A DNA stretch of 6,070 bases from NCBI GenBank assembly GCA_025997895.1, contig BNVF01000107.1:1-6070 (forward strand). The letters run 5' to 3'. A model generated the notes under the pieces. That model saw only the letters and a program-made list of their open reading frames with translations. It was not told the origin of the DNA and searched no databases. Positions 1 through 4,737 of the stretch are shown here, one piece after another. Positions within the stretch are counted from its first letter, which is position 1. Every line of letters begins with the position of its first letter. This DNA comes from Spirochaetia bacterium (GTDB lineage: Bacteria > Spirochaetota > Spirochaetia > Treponematales > Breznakiellaceae). A program made the position numbers and the translations under genes.

Positions 1-28
1 TTCGTTTGCTGTACATGTCTAACCCCAT
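1..28 (-). CDS. 5' end of an unidentified minus-strand gene (partial)
   Basis: Nine codons are visible on the minus strand, reading MGLDMYSKR, before the gene runs off the left edge. The start is supported by a near-ideal ribosome binding site, GAGGAGG, five bases upstream of the ATG. The opening MGLDMY is one I have seen at the start of assorted hypothetical proteins, but that is a weak memory and nine residues cannot identify a family. The gene would be divergent from the tRNA-Glu gene. I saw no convincing minus-strand promoter in 41-130. Confidence 0.5.
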
Positions 29-33
29 TTGTT

Positions 34-40
34 CCTCCTC
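34..40 (-). promoter_or_regulatory. ribosome binding site of the partial minus-strand gene
   Basis: On the minus strand this reads GAGGAGG, followed by five bases and an ATG at 28-26. It is the main reason to believe in the partial gene at the left edge. Confidence 0.55.
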
Positions 41-65
41 GACGGGATGGAACCAGTGTAATTTG

Positions 66-122
66 GGCTAGATTTTTAGTTTTGAGGCACACGCCCCTTT
101 CGGCTAGATTAATTTTGAGGCA
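66..122. repeat. imperfect direct repeat pair upstream of the tRNA promoter
   Basis: Copy one at 66-89 (GGCTAGATT-TTT-AGTTTTGAGGCA) and copy two at 102-122 (GGCTAGATT-AATTTTGAGGCA) differ by a 3-base indel and one substitution. They start 36 bp apart, and the bases after each copy are also alike (CACGC against ATGCGC). They lie directly upstream of the tRNA promoter and upstream of the divergent partial gene. They could be a regulator site or remnants of a small tandem duplication; the sequence does not decide. Confidence 0.6.
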
Positions 123-132
123 ATGCGCAGCC

Positions 133-161
133 TTGACATTAAGGAGATTATTTTATATATT
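133..161 (+). promoter_or_regulatory. sigma-70 promoter for tRNA-Glu
   Basis: TTGACA at 133-138 is a perfect -35 box. TATATT at 156-161 is a good -10 box, with a 17-base spacer. Transcription would start near 168, leaving about 30 bases of 5' leader for RNase P to remove. The leader holds a small AGTTG/CAACT hairpin (179-183 with 189-193). Confidence 0.8.
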
Positions 162-197
162 GAACAAGTTGCAAAACTAGTTGTTTTTCAACTTCAA

Positions 198-269
198 GTC
201 CTCTTCGTCTAGTGGTTAGGACATCGGGTTTTCATCCCGACAACGGGGGTTCAATTCCCCCAGAGGATG
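198..269 (+). tRNA. tRNA-Glu (anticodon UUC)
   Basis: The cloverleaf folds fully. The acceptor stem is 198-204 with 262-268, ending in a G-U pair at the top, with discriminator G269. The D arm contains GTCTAGTGGTTAGGAC. The anticodon stem is 224-228 with 236-240 around the loop TTTTCAT, which places TTC at 231-233. The T arm is 245-249 with 257-261 around TTCAATT. This decodes glutamate codons and resembles E. coli tRNA-Glu at the 5' end and D arm. CCA is not encoded, so the 3' end needs a CCA-adding enzyme such as the one encoded at 4738-6012. Its last 18 bases (252-269) recur at 486-503. Confidence 0.96.
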
Positions 270-343
270 TCGTCAAAAAAAAGCCCCTGAGGGCTTTTTG
301 GGGACGTCGGAGTTTTGCAAAGTAAAACTCCGTAGGAGAAATT
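252..343 (+). repeat. direct repeat copy 1: tRNA tail, terminator, hairpin, leader
   Basis: This 92-base unit matches 486-576. In order it holds the last 18 bases of tRNA-Glu, GTCGTC linker, terminator, a perfect 8-bp hairpin (GGAGTTTT 309-316 with AAAACTCC 324-331) and a GGAGAAATT leader. In this copy no start codon follows the leader; the insert at 344-485 follows instead. Confidence 0.88.
275..299 (+). terminator. rho-independent terminator of tRNA-Glu (copy 1)
   Basis: A GCCC stem arm (283-286), CTGA loop and GGGC arm (291-294) are preceded by eight A and followed by five T. The A and T runs extend the stem, so it may work in both directions. It lies six bases past the tRNA. Confidence 0.85.
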
Positions 344-485
344 TCTTTAAGGGGAATTGAACCGGAGCGCTCCTGGGATATGGCAAAGGCGCAAGCCTTG
401 ATCGGTCGAAAAAGCTGGCGCAGGATGCGCCGGGAGCGCGCAGGCGGGCTGGAAGGAGCGTACAAGGATGTACGCGACTGGAAGC
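344..485. repeat. hairpin-rich insert between the two tRNA-tail repeats
   Basis: This 142-base stretch is packed with inverted repeats. GGGGAATTG (351-359) pairs with CAATTCCCC of the flanking repeat (486-494). GCGCTCC (367-373) pairs with GGAGCGC (433-439) and encloses two hairpins: AAGGC-GCAA-GCCTT (386-399, a GNRA-type loop) and GGCGCA-GGA-TGCGCC (417-431). A further stem GCGTACA-AGGA-TGTACGC (458-475) sits between GGCT (447-450) and AGCC (483-486). No convincing gene is present. It looks like a structured repeat element or non-coding RNA, perhaps a small non-autonomous element; I cannot name a family. Confidence 0.65.
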
Positions 486-576
486 CAATTCCCCCAGAGG
501 ATGTCGTCAAAAAAAGCCCCTGAGGGCTTTTTTTTGGCGTTGGAGATTTGCAAAGTAAAACTCCACGGGAGAAATT
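486..576 (+). repeat. direct repeat copy 2, ending at the lipoprotein start codon
   Basis: This 91-base unit repeats 252-343. It begins inside the T arm of the tRNA (CAATTCCCCC), so only a non-functional 18-base tRNA tail is present. Its hairpin has one mismatch (GGAGATTT at 542-549 against AAAACTCC). It ends in GGGAGAAATT, which supplies the ribosome binding site for the ATG at 577. Differences from copy 1 are few and scattered. Confidence 0.88.
509..535 (+). terminator. rho-independent terminator (copy 2)
   Basis: It has the same GCCC-CTGA-GGGC stem-loop as copy 1 (516-527), here with seven A before and eight T after, so it is if anything stronger. It stands 41 bases upstream of the lipoprotein start, and I find no good promoter between them. 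Confidence 0.8.
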
Positions 577-1152
577 ATGAAAAAGATATTTTTAGCGCTT
601 GCGTTGGTGATTTTGGCTTTTGCTTCCTGCGGAACCGGTACTTATCCGTCTTTTACGTATACAAACAACAGCGGCAAGGCCATCACTTTTAGAACTGCGG
701 AAAAAGATTCCCCCAGATATGAACTTGCTGCAGGGGGCAGTATCCCGCTGGATTCAGCAGTGCGGGGAAGAGCGGATATTGTTGATTTACAGCCATCCTA
801 TGTGAGCTGGGAGTACAATAACGGCGATGTGTATGACATTGTGTTTATAGCGCCGCTTACGGTGGAAGTTAAGAATTATTTAGATATAGAAATAATGATT
901 ATTGAAGAAAAAGGACACTTGGATCCCGCTGAAATAATCGTAAAAGCGGTGGTGCCGGGGCCGCCAGACACTCCGGGTGAAGTTGCTAGTGGTACTGGGG
1001 AAGTTAAGGTATACACCAACAATCCAAAATTCAATCTATGGGGAAAAAATTCCAAAGGCGAGTGGGAGAATTATTCAGGGATTCACACAATCAACCTCGA
1101 AATCGACAACGCAACCCTAACTGTTACCATTACTCCCACAAGCACGCAGTAA
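577..1152 (+). CDS. putative outer-surface or periplasmic lipoprotein, unknown function
   Basis: This 191-residue protein begins with a lipoprotein signal peptide: KK at 2-3, a hydrophobic stretch to residue 16 and lipobox F-A-S-C with the lipidated cysteine at 18. The mature part is rich in short hydrophobic strands, suggesting a beta fold. Two loosely similar motifs, YTNNSGKAITF near 27-37 and VYTNNPKFNLWG near 145-156, may mark two small domains joined by a Pro/Gly linker (about 127-141). I do not recognise a family. The ATG is preceded by GGGAG at five bases. The leader comes entirely from the second tRNA-tail repeat, behind a terminator, so transcription may depend on read-through or a cryptic promoter. 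It is isolated from other genes on its strand and converges on the HEAT-repeat gene, which fits accessory DNA acquired beside a tRNA gene. Confidence 0.82.
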   Translation: MKKIFLALALVILAFASCGTGTYPSFTYTNNSGKAITFRTAEKDSPRYELAAGGSIPLDSAVRGRADIVDLQPSYVSWEYNNGDVYDIVFIAPLTVEVKNYLDIEIMIIEEKGHLDPAEIIVKAVVPGPPDTPGEVASGTGEVKVYTNNPKFNLWGKNSKGEWENYSGIHTINLEIDNATLTVTITPTSTQ

Positions 1153-1177
1153 AACCCTCTGCGCGTTGTGTTTCCAT

Positions 1178-1214
1178 AAAAAAGGCTACCGGAATTCCAG
1201 GCAGCCCTTTTTCT
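1178..1214. terminator. bidirectional terminator between convergent genes
   Basis: A run of A, then GGCT, an imperfect stem around GGAATTCC, AGCC and a run of T (1208-1212) form a hairpin readable on both strands. It lies between the stop of the lipoprotein (1152) and the stop of the minus-strand HEAT-repeat gene (1221). The stem has mismatches, so the strength is uncertain. Confidence 0.65.
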
Positions 1215-1220
1215 GATATT

Positions 1221-1976
1221 TTACTGATTTCTTTGCTGGTTTTGCTGGTCGCGGTCCTTATTCTGGGCGCTGTACTTACGCAGATCCATTAACACCTGTT
1301 TTGCCCGCTCTTGTACCGGCCTGATATAGGGGCCTTCGGAGATGCGGATAAGGAGCCGAACCGCATTGGGGTCCTTGATGCCGTTGTTCTTTTCGGCAAT
1401 TTTTGAAAAAGCATCGACGGCGGAAAGGGCGAGCAGGTTATCTGGATTGAGCACGTCAAAGCGGGTAACAATCCAGGCAATGGCGTTGACTGTTTCATCA
1501 TTATCGTTCAGGCCAATGTCGCCCAAAGATTTTACCGCTTCCTGCAGCACCATGGGTTCGTTATCTGCAGCGCAGATTTTGATGAGGGTGTTTTTTGCTT
1601 CCTCAGTTCCCAGCGAACCCAGGTATTTTGCGGCCTGGCGCCGCACGTCGGGGAAGTTATTCACCAGCCGGCCATTTTCGCGGGCCTTGTTCATCACCCC
1701 TTCCATGGCAAGGTATTCCAGGGCCTGGCGTATATCGTCGCTGGTATTGCCTCGATCAATGGCTTCGCCAATGTACTCCAGGGCTACCATTTTTTGATCC
1801 CGGCTGTCAGCCCGGCTGGTTTCCCGAATGACCATCAATTCGATAGATTCCTGCAGATAGGATTCTTCAACAGACATTTCCCGGTTATTGTTGGAATTGG
1901 AGTTTTGTCCAACTGCCGCAGATACTGCAACTAACGCTGCTACAACCAGAACGGAAAGACGCTTGCATGTTAACAT
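1221..1976 (-). CDS. secreted HEAT-repeat protein
   Basis: This is a 251-residue protein. Residues 1-23 form a signal peptide (CKR, then hydrophobic 8-22) with likely signal peptidase I cleavage near A-V-G/Q; Cys4 is not in a lipobox. After a short Asn/Ser linker (24-31) the chain is made of paired helices typical of HEAT or armadillo-like repeats. The clearest are near 61-95, 108-135 (DVRRQAAKYLGSLG), 139-172 (QEAVKSLGDIG) and 178-212. The tail (236-251) is Gln/Asn rich. HEAT arrays usually serve as protein-binding scaffolds; the partner is unknown, and the location is inferred to be periplasmic. The start is set by AGGAG (1984-1988) seven bases upstream. It lies 20 bases behind the lipoprotein gene at 1997-2530 and probably shares its transcript. 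Confidence 0.85.
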   Translation of the reverse strand: MLTCKRLSVLVVAALVAVSAAVGQNSNSNNNREMSVEESYLQESIELMVIRETSRADSRDQKMVALEYIGEAIDRGNTSDDIRQALEYLAMEGVMNKARENGRLVNNFPDVRRQAAKYLGSLGTEEAKNTLIKICAADNEPMVLQEAVKSLGDIGLNDNDETVNAIAWIVTRFDVLNPDNLLALSAVDAFSKIAEKNNGIKDPNAVRLLIRISEGPYIRPVQERAKQVLMDLRKYSAQNKDRDQQNQQRNQ

Positions 1977-1996
1977 CTAATTTCTCCTTGTATAGT

Positions 1997-2530
1997 TCAG
2001 TTAATTATCTTCCAGGTATTCCCTGAGTGTTCCAATTCATATAAACGCAGACTCCTGCCGTTGGGGGCCACGGTAAACGCTTTAACTCTGGTATCGGTAA
2101 CAAATTCAATATCATCAACACGATCGTTGGCACGGGAGGGGACTACCACATTGGTAAAATAATCCTGCGCTGTTTTCAGTACGATTTTTCTCGTTTTCAT
2201 CGCGGGGTTATTGGAAGTTTTTTCCAGAAATTCGGGAGATGAAATTTCCGCAAAATATTCATCCGAAAGCGCAGCCCGCCAGGCATTGTAATTTTTACTG
2301 CGGATGACCAGATTCAGATCCTCAATAAATTTTTGTACATCAATTTTGGTTGAATCAAATTTTTCCTGGCTTATGGCAGCGGGATTAAAATTCGCTTCCA
2401 CCACTGGCGGCGGCGGAGCTGCCTCGGCAACTGCCGGCGGCGGATCGCTTACGGCCTTTGCCTCTGACCCGCAGGAAACCGCCATGAACAGCGTCAACGA
2501 TACATACAGATACAATTTCATCTTTTTCAT
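1997..2530 (-). CDS. putative lipoprotein with proline-rich linker
   Basis: This is a 177-residue protein. Its signal peptide has basic KKMK, a hydrophobic stretch to residue 18 and lipobox A-V-S-C with Cys20 as lipidation site. A Pro/Ala-rich linker follows (about 29-44), which would hold the folded domain away from the membrane. The domain (about 60-177) has helices around FIEDLNLVIRSKNY and WRAALSDEYFAEI, then beta strands ending in LRLYELEHSGNTWKIIN. This layout is reminiscent of NTF2-like folds, but that is only a guess and no function can be assigned. It is the first gene of a two-gene unit with the HEAT-repeat protein. There is no good ribosome binding site before the ATG, and the best promoter places the transcript start about two bases upstream. 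An internal ATG at codon 4 is an alternative start. Confidence 0.83.
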   Translation of the reverse strand: MKKMKLYLYVSLTLFMAVSCGSEAKAVSDPPPAVAEAAPPPPVVEANFNPAAISQEKFDSTKIDVQKFIEDLNLVIRSKNYNAWRAALSDEYFAEISSPEFLEKTSNNPAMKTRKIVLKTAQDYFTNVVVPSRANDRVDDIEFVTDTRVKAFTVAPNGRSLRLYELEHSGNTWKIIN

Positions 2531-2538
2531 ATTACTCT

Positions 2539-2567
2539 ATTTTACTCAATAAAAGCCGTTCCGTCAA
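2539..2567 (-). promoter_or_regulatory. promoter of the lipoprotein/HEAT-repeat unit
   Basis: On the minus strand TTGACG (2567-2562) and TAAAAT (2544-2539) are 17 bases apart, five of six matches in each box. The predicted start lies near 2532, only about two bases before the ATG at 2530, so the mRNA would be essentially leaderless. Confidence 0.7.
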
Positions 2568-2641
2568 ATCCCTTTCGCCGAATTTTCTCTTTAATTACGA
2601 AGAATAATGGCTCATCGCAGTTTCCACCAGGGTCTCTGCAT

Positions 2642-2819
2642 TTACCCCCTAAGGCCCGTGGTGAGGCGGCAGTGCGGGGACACTGATCATTTGCGGGGTT
2701 CTTAAGAGCCCGCTTGCGCGGGGGAGGGAGGAGACCCGCCTGCGGGGCTCCGTAGGCGGCGTTCCCCAGCCTGATCAGCGCCCCCGCACTGCCGCCTCGC
2801 CACGGGCTTTAGGGGGTAA
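2642..2819. repeat. 178 bp imperfect palindrome with 48-nt inverted arms
   Basis: The left arm 2642-2689 and right arm 2772-2819 are inverted copies with 44 of 48 positions matching. They begin TTACCCCCTAA at the outer ends and end in TGATCA inside. Two of the four differences would be G-U pairs in RNA. The 82-base centre holds further hairpins: CCCGC-TTGC-GCGGG (2709-2722) and a stem from CCGCCTGCGG (2736-2745) with CCGTAGGCGG (2750-2759). The element has no gene and is G+C-rich compared with its flanks. Long conserved arms fit a MITE-like or REP-like element or a structured RNA. I see no clear target-site duplication. It sits between divergent genes and does not include either promoter. Confidence 0.85.
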
Positions 2820-2893
2820 GTTTTCAACGCACACCACATTAAACGTTCGAGGTAGGAGCTGAAAGTAAATGCAGAGCCCCTGGGGATTCCCCC

Positions 2894-2923
2894 TTGACCA
2901 ATCGCCCCGGCGCACTTTATGGT
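2894..2923 (+). promoter_or_regulatory. candidate coaD promoter
   Basis: TTGACC (2894-2899) and TATGGT (2918-2923) are 18 bases apart. The predicted start falls at about 2930, the A of the coaD ATG. The -10 box is mediocre, so this is less certain than the other promoters here. Confidence 0.45.
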
Positions 2924-2929
2924 TAAGGT

Positions 2930-3418
2930 ATGCTTAAAGCTGCTTTTCCCGGTTCTTTTGACCCCCCAACTCTGGGACACCTCAACATCATTGAGCGGGC
3001 GGCTGCCATTTTTGATGAGCTCCTGGTGGTAGTGGCTGAAAACCACCAGAAAAAGTACCTTTTTTCTGCCGTTGAACGGGTGGAAATGATGGGTCAGCTT
3101 GCGGCAGACTGGAAAAACGTGTCCGTTACCATCTGCGACTCCCTAATTGTGGACTTTTTGCAGAAAAAGGACATTAAACTGCTGGTTCGCGGAGTTCGCG
3201 GTGTGGATGATTTTTCCTACGAATTTGAACTTTCCATGATGAACAAGGCCCTGGATCCCCAGATAGAGACCATTTTTATGACCACCGACCCGGAATATTT
3301 CGTGCTCCGATCTTCCTCAATTAAAGAATTGGCCTTTTTTCAGGGCAATGTTACGGGTATGGTGCCGCCTTTGGTGGCTGAGGCGCTCAAAGAAAAGTAC
3401 TGCTCAATTTTATCTTGA
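2930..3418 (+). CDS. coaD: phosphopantetheine adenylyltransferase
   Basis: CoaD (PPAT) joins 4'-phosphopantetheine and ATP to give dephospho-CoA and pyrophosphate, the penultimate step of coenzyme A synthesis in the cytoplasm. The 162-residue length is normal for the family. Visible hallmarks are [11 protein letters not shown] at 7-17 with the nucleotidyltransferase T-x-G-H motif (14-17), KK at 41-42, [12 protein letters not shown] at 88-99, N105, and the SSS segment at 128-130 that precedes the final helices. The ATG is the only reasonable start: an in-frame stop lies six bases upstream, and [10 protein letters not shown] matches the family start. AAGG is only one base from the ATG, so a standard ribosome binding site is lacking. 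The stop codon TGA is embedded in the -35 box of the next promoter. Its product feeds the phosphopantetheinylation of the acyl carrier protein encoded downstream. Confidence 0.97.
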   Translation: MLKAAFPGSFDPPTLGHLNIIERAAAIFDELLVVVAENHQKKYLFSAVERVEMMGQLAADWKNVSVTICDSLIVDFLQKKDIKLLVRGVRGVDDFSYEFELSMMNKALDPQIETIFMTTDPEYFVLRSSSIKELAFFQGNVTGMVPPLVAEALKEKYCSILS

Positions 3419-3443
3419 CATAAACCCCGGTTTTTGTTATTAT
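3415..3443 (+). promoter_or_regulatory. strong promoter for rpmF-acpP-rnc, overlapping the coaD stop
   Basis: TTGACA (3415-3420), a 17-base spacer and TATTAT (3438-3443) with an extended -10 TG at 3435-3436 make this the best promoter in the window. Transcription would start near 3450. The coaD stop TGA (3416-3418) lies inside the -35 box. A small inverted repeat AAACC-CC-GGTTT sits in the spacer. Confidence 0.85.
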
Positions 3444-3462
3444 CACCATAGAGAGGTTTGAC

Positions 3463-3651
3463 ATGGCTGTACCTAGATTTAAAACGTCAAAAGCACGGAC
3501 ACGCCGTCGGCAGTCCATTAACATGAAACTTACCGCCCCCACTATGATTGAATGTAGCACTTGCGGCAACAAGGTTCTTCTGCACCGGGTTTGCCCCAAA
3601 TGCGGCTTTTACCGGGGAAAGCAAGTAATTGTTCCAAATTCCAAAGTTTAA
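3463..3651 (+). CDS. rpmF: 50S ribosomal protein bL32
   Basis: bL32 is a small protein of the large ribosomal subunit. The 62-residue sequence starts MAVPRFKTSKARTRRR, the usual basic N-terminus of bL32. It carries the zinc-ribbon cysteines C31-x-x-C34 and C44-x-x-C47, so this is the zinc-binding form rather than a cysteine-free paralogue. The start is supported by GAGAGG six bases upstream of the ATG. It is the first gene of the unit driven by the promoter overlapping the coaD stop and lies 17 bases ahead of acpP. The pairing of rpmF with fatty-acid genes is common in bacteria; here the usual plsX/fab genes are absent and acpP follows directly. Confidence 0.96.
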   Translation: MAVPRFKTSKARTRRRQSINMKLTAPTMIECSTCGNKVLLHRVCPKCGFYRGKQVIVPNSKV

Positions 3652-3668
3652 CCTGAGAGGGATAGAAA

Positions 3669-3905
3669 ATGGATGAATTGTTTGAAAAAATGAAGAAACT
3701 CATCGCCGAAAAACTGGAAGTTGATGAGGGGAAAATCACTCTGGAGGCGTCTTTCCGTCAGGATCTTGGCGCCGATAGCCTGGACACCTATGAGTTGGTC
3801 TATGCCATTGAGGAGGAAATGGGTATTACCATTCCCGATGAAAAGGCCAATGAATTTGAAACGGTCAAGGACGCTTACGACTATATTAAATCCCAGCAGA
3901 AGTAA
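3669..3905 (+). CDS. acpP: acyl carrier protein
   Basis: AcpP carries growing acyl chains in type II fatty acid synthesis in the cytoplasm, bound as thioesters to 4'-phosphopantetheine. The 78-residue, highly acidic protein has the expected four-helix pattern and the attachment motif G-A-D-S-L at 34-38, with Ser37 as the modified residue. The following helix ([13 protein letters not shown]) is the conserved recognition helix II. GAGAGGGA seven bases upstream of the ATG is the ribosome binding site. The CoA that donates the prosthetic group depends on coaD just upstream; no holo-ACP synthase gene is seen in the window. The stop codon is one base from the rnc start, the widespread acpP-rnc arrangement in which rnc translation is probably coupled. 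Confidence 0.97.
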   Translation: MDELFEKMKKLIAEKLEVDEGKITLEASFRQDLGADSLDTYELVYAIEEEMGITIPDEKANEFETVKDAYDYIKSQQK

Positions 3906-3906
3906 C

Positions 3907-4674
3907 ATGGGAGAATTCCCGGCTCTTGAGCCGGGAAGAAAGAAAACATTGGCGGCGTTTCAAAAGACCGCTGGTTTCAGGTTCAGAAGCCTTGAGCTTT
4001 TGAACCTTTCTTTCATGCACCGCTCAATTTCCAACGAAACATCCGGCTCAAAGCAGTCCGGTCAAACTGTACCGGGCGGTAAAATCAACAATGAACGGCT
4101 TGAATTTTTGGGCGACTCCATACTGGGGGCGGTCTGCGCCACGGCGCTTTACCAGAAATACCCGGAAAAGAGCGAAGGGGATCTTGCCAAGATAAAAGCC
4201 GTAGTGGTTTCCGAGGATATCCTTTCCGTTGTTGCCAGGGAATTGCAGATCGACAGTATGCTGCTCCTTGGCAGGGGCGAGGAACTTTCCGGCGGCCGTA
4301 CCAAAAAGGCAATCCTTGCCGACGCGCTGGAAGCCCTCATCGGCGCCCTCTACCTCGATTCCGGTTACAAAGCCGCTTTTGCCTTTGTGAGCCGCTACAT
4401 AAGCCCCGAAATTGACCGGGTAGCTGACACCGGTTATCACCGTGACTACAAATCCCTTTTACAGGAATTTTGCCAGCACTATTTCCGCGCCTATCCGGTC
4501 TACCGTATGGTCAAGCGTTCCGGCCCCGAACACGAGCGCCTGTTTTGGATGGAAGTGGTGGTGAACAATACGGTCTACGGTCCCGGAACCGGGCGTAACA
4601 AAAAGAGCGCGGAGCAGGAAGCGGCAAGACTGGCGTATGAGGCGCTGGCGAAGGAATATGGTGGCAGGGAATAA
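3907..4674 (+). CDS. rnc: ribonuclease III
   Basis: RNase III cleaves double-stranded RNA, processing rRNA precursors and some mRNAs. The 255-residue protein has the catalytic domain at about 13-160 and a double-stranded RNA-binding domain at about 178-250. The signature NERLEFLGDSIL (62-73) gives E63, E66 and D70; the second metal-binding group is D139 and E142 in ILADALEALIGALYLD. These correspond to E38, E41, D45, D114 and E117 of the E. coli enzyme, so it should be active. The RNA-binding domain shows the KKSAEQEAA helix start near 232. A short Ser/Gly-rich insertion (about 43-59) precedes the signature. I chose the ATG one base after the acpP stop, since the reading frame further upstream overlaps acpP. 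The upstream Shine-Dalgarno is weak (AGAAG), consistent with translational coupling to acpP. A strong hairpin lies in codons 4-11. Confidence 0.95.
   Translation: MGEFPALEPGRKKTLAAFQKTAGFRFRSLELLNLSFMHRSISNETSGSKQSGQTVPGGKINNERLEFLGDSILGAVCATALYQKYPEKSEGDLAKIKAVVVSEDILSVVARELQIDSMLLLGRGEELSGGRTKKAILADALEALIGALYLDSGYKAAFAFVSRYISPEIDRVADTGYHRDYKSLLQEFCQHYFRAYPVYRMVKRSGPEHERLFWMEVVVNNTVYGPGTGRNKKSAEQEAARLAYEALAKEYGGRE
3916..3937 (+). promoter_or_regulatory. 10-bp hairpin in the first codons of rnc
   Basis: TTCCCGGCTC (3916-3925) and GAGCCGGGAA (3928-3937) are perfectly complementary around TT, in practice a 9-bp stem with a four-base loop. A weaker alternative stem GGGA/TCCC (3909-3912 with 3917-3920) uses the same bases. 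It begins nine bases after the start of the rnc ATG. By analogy with the known self-regulation of rnc in E. coli it may limit translation or influence mRNA processing, though the stem is shorter than typical RNase III substrates. Confidence 0.6.
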
Positions 4675-4737
4675 ACTTGCTCCCTCCATTTTCGATGTTA
4701 TAAATAACTAAAAGGCATTTCCACGCTCATTGTGCTT

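Noticed and set aside
486..503. A second tRNA-Glu gene
   Set aside because: Only the last 18 bases of the tRNA are present; there is no D arm, anticodon arm or 5' acceptor strand.
232..553. Several overlapping minus-strand frames of 68-92 codons
   Set aside because: They run through the tRNA, terminators and hairpins, overlap one another in different frames and have no protein-like composition. They are by-products of repeated, G+C-rich DNA.
1342..1797. A 151-codon plus-strand frame antisense to the HEAT-repeat gene
   Set aside because: It has low-complexity Ser/Arg/Ala composition and no ribosome binding site, and the minus strand has a signal peptide and coherent repeats.
2702..3046. A 114-codon minus-strand frame across the palindrome and into coaD
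   Set aside because: It overlaps the clear coaD gene and the hairpin element, and its composition is not protein-like.
3721..3906. An earlier start for rnc within acpP
   Set aside because: The extra 62 residues are acpP read in the wrong frame; the RNase III family alignment begins near the ATG at 3907.
4675..4737. A terminator between rnc and cca
   Set aside because: Only a 5-bp AGGGA/TCCCT stem with a 10-base loop (4666-4685) and no good T run; too weak to call.
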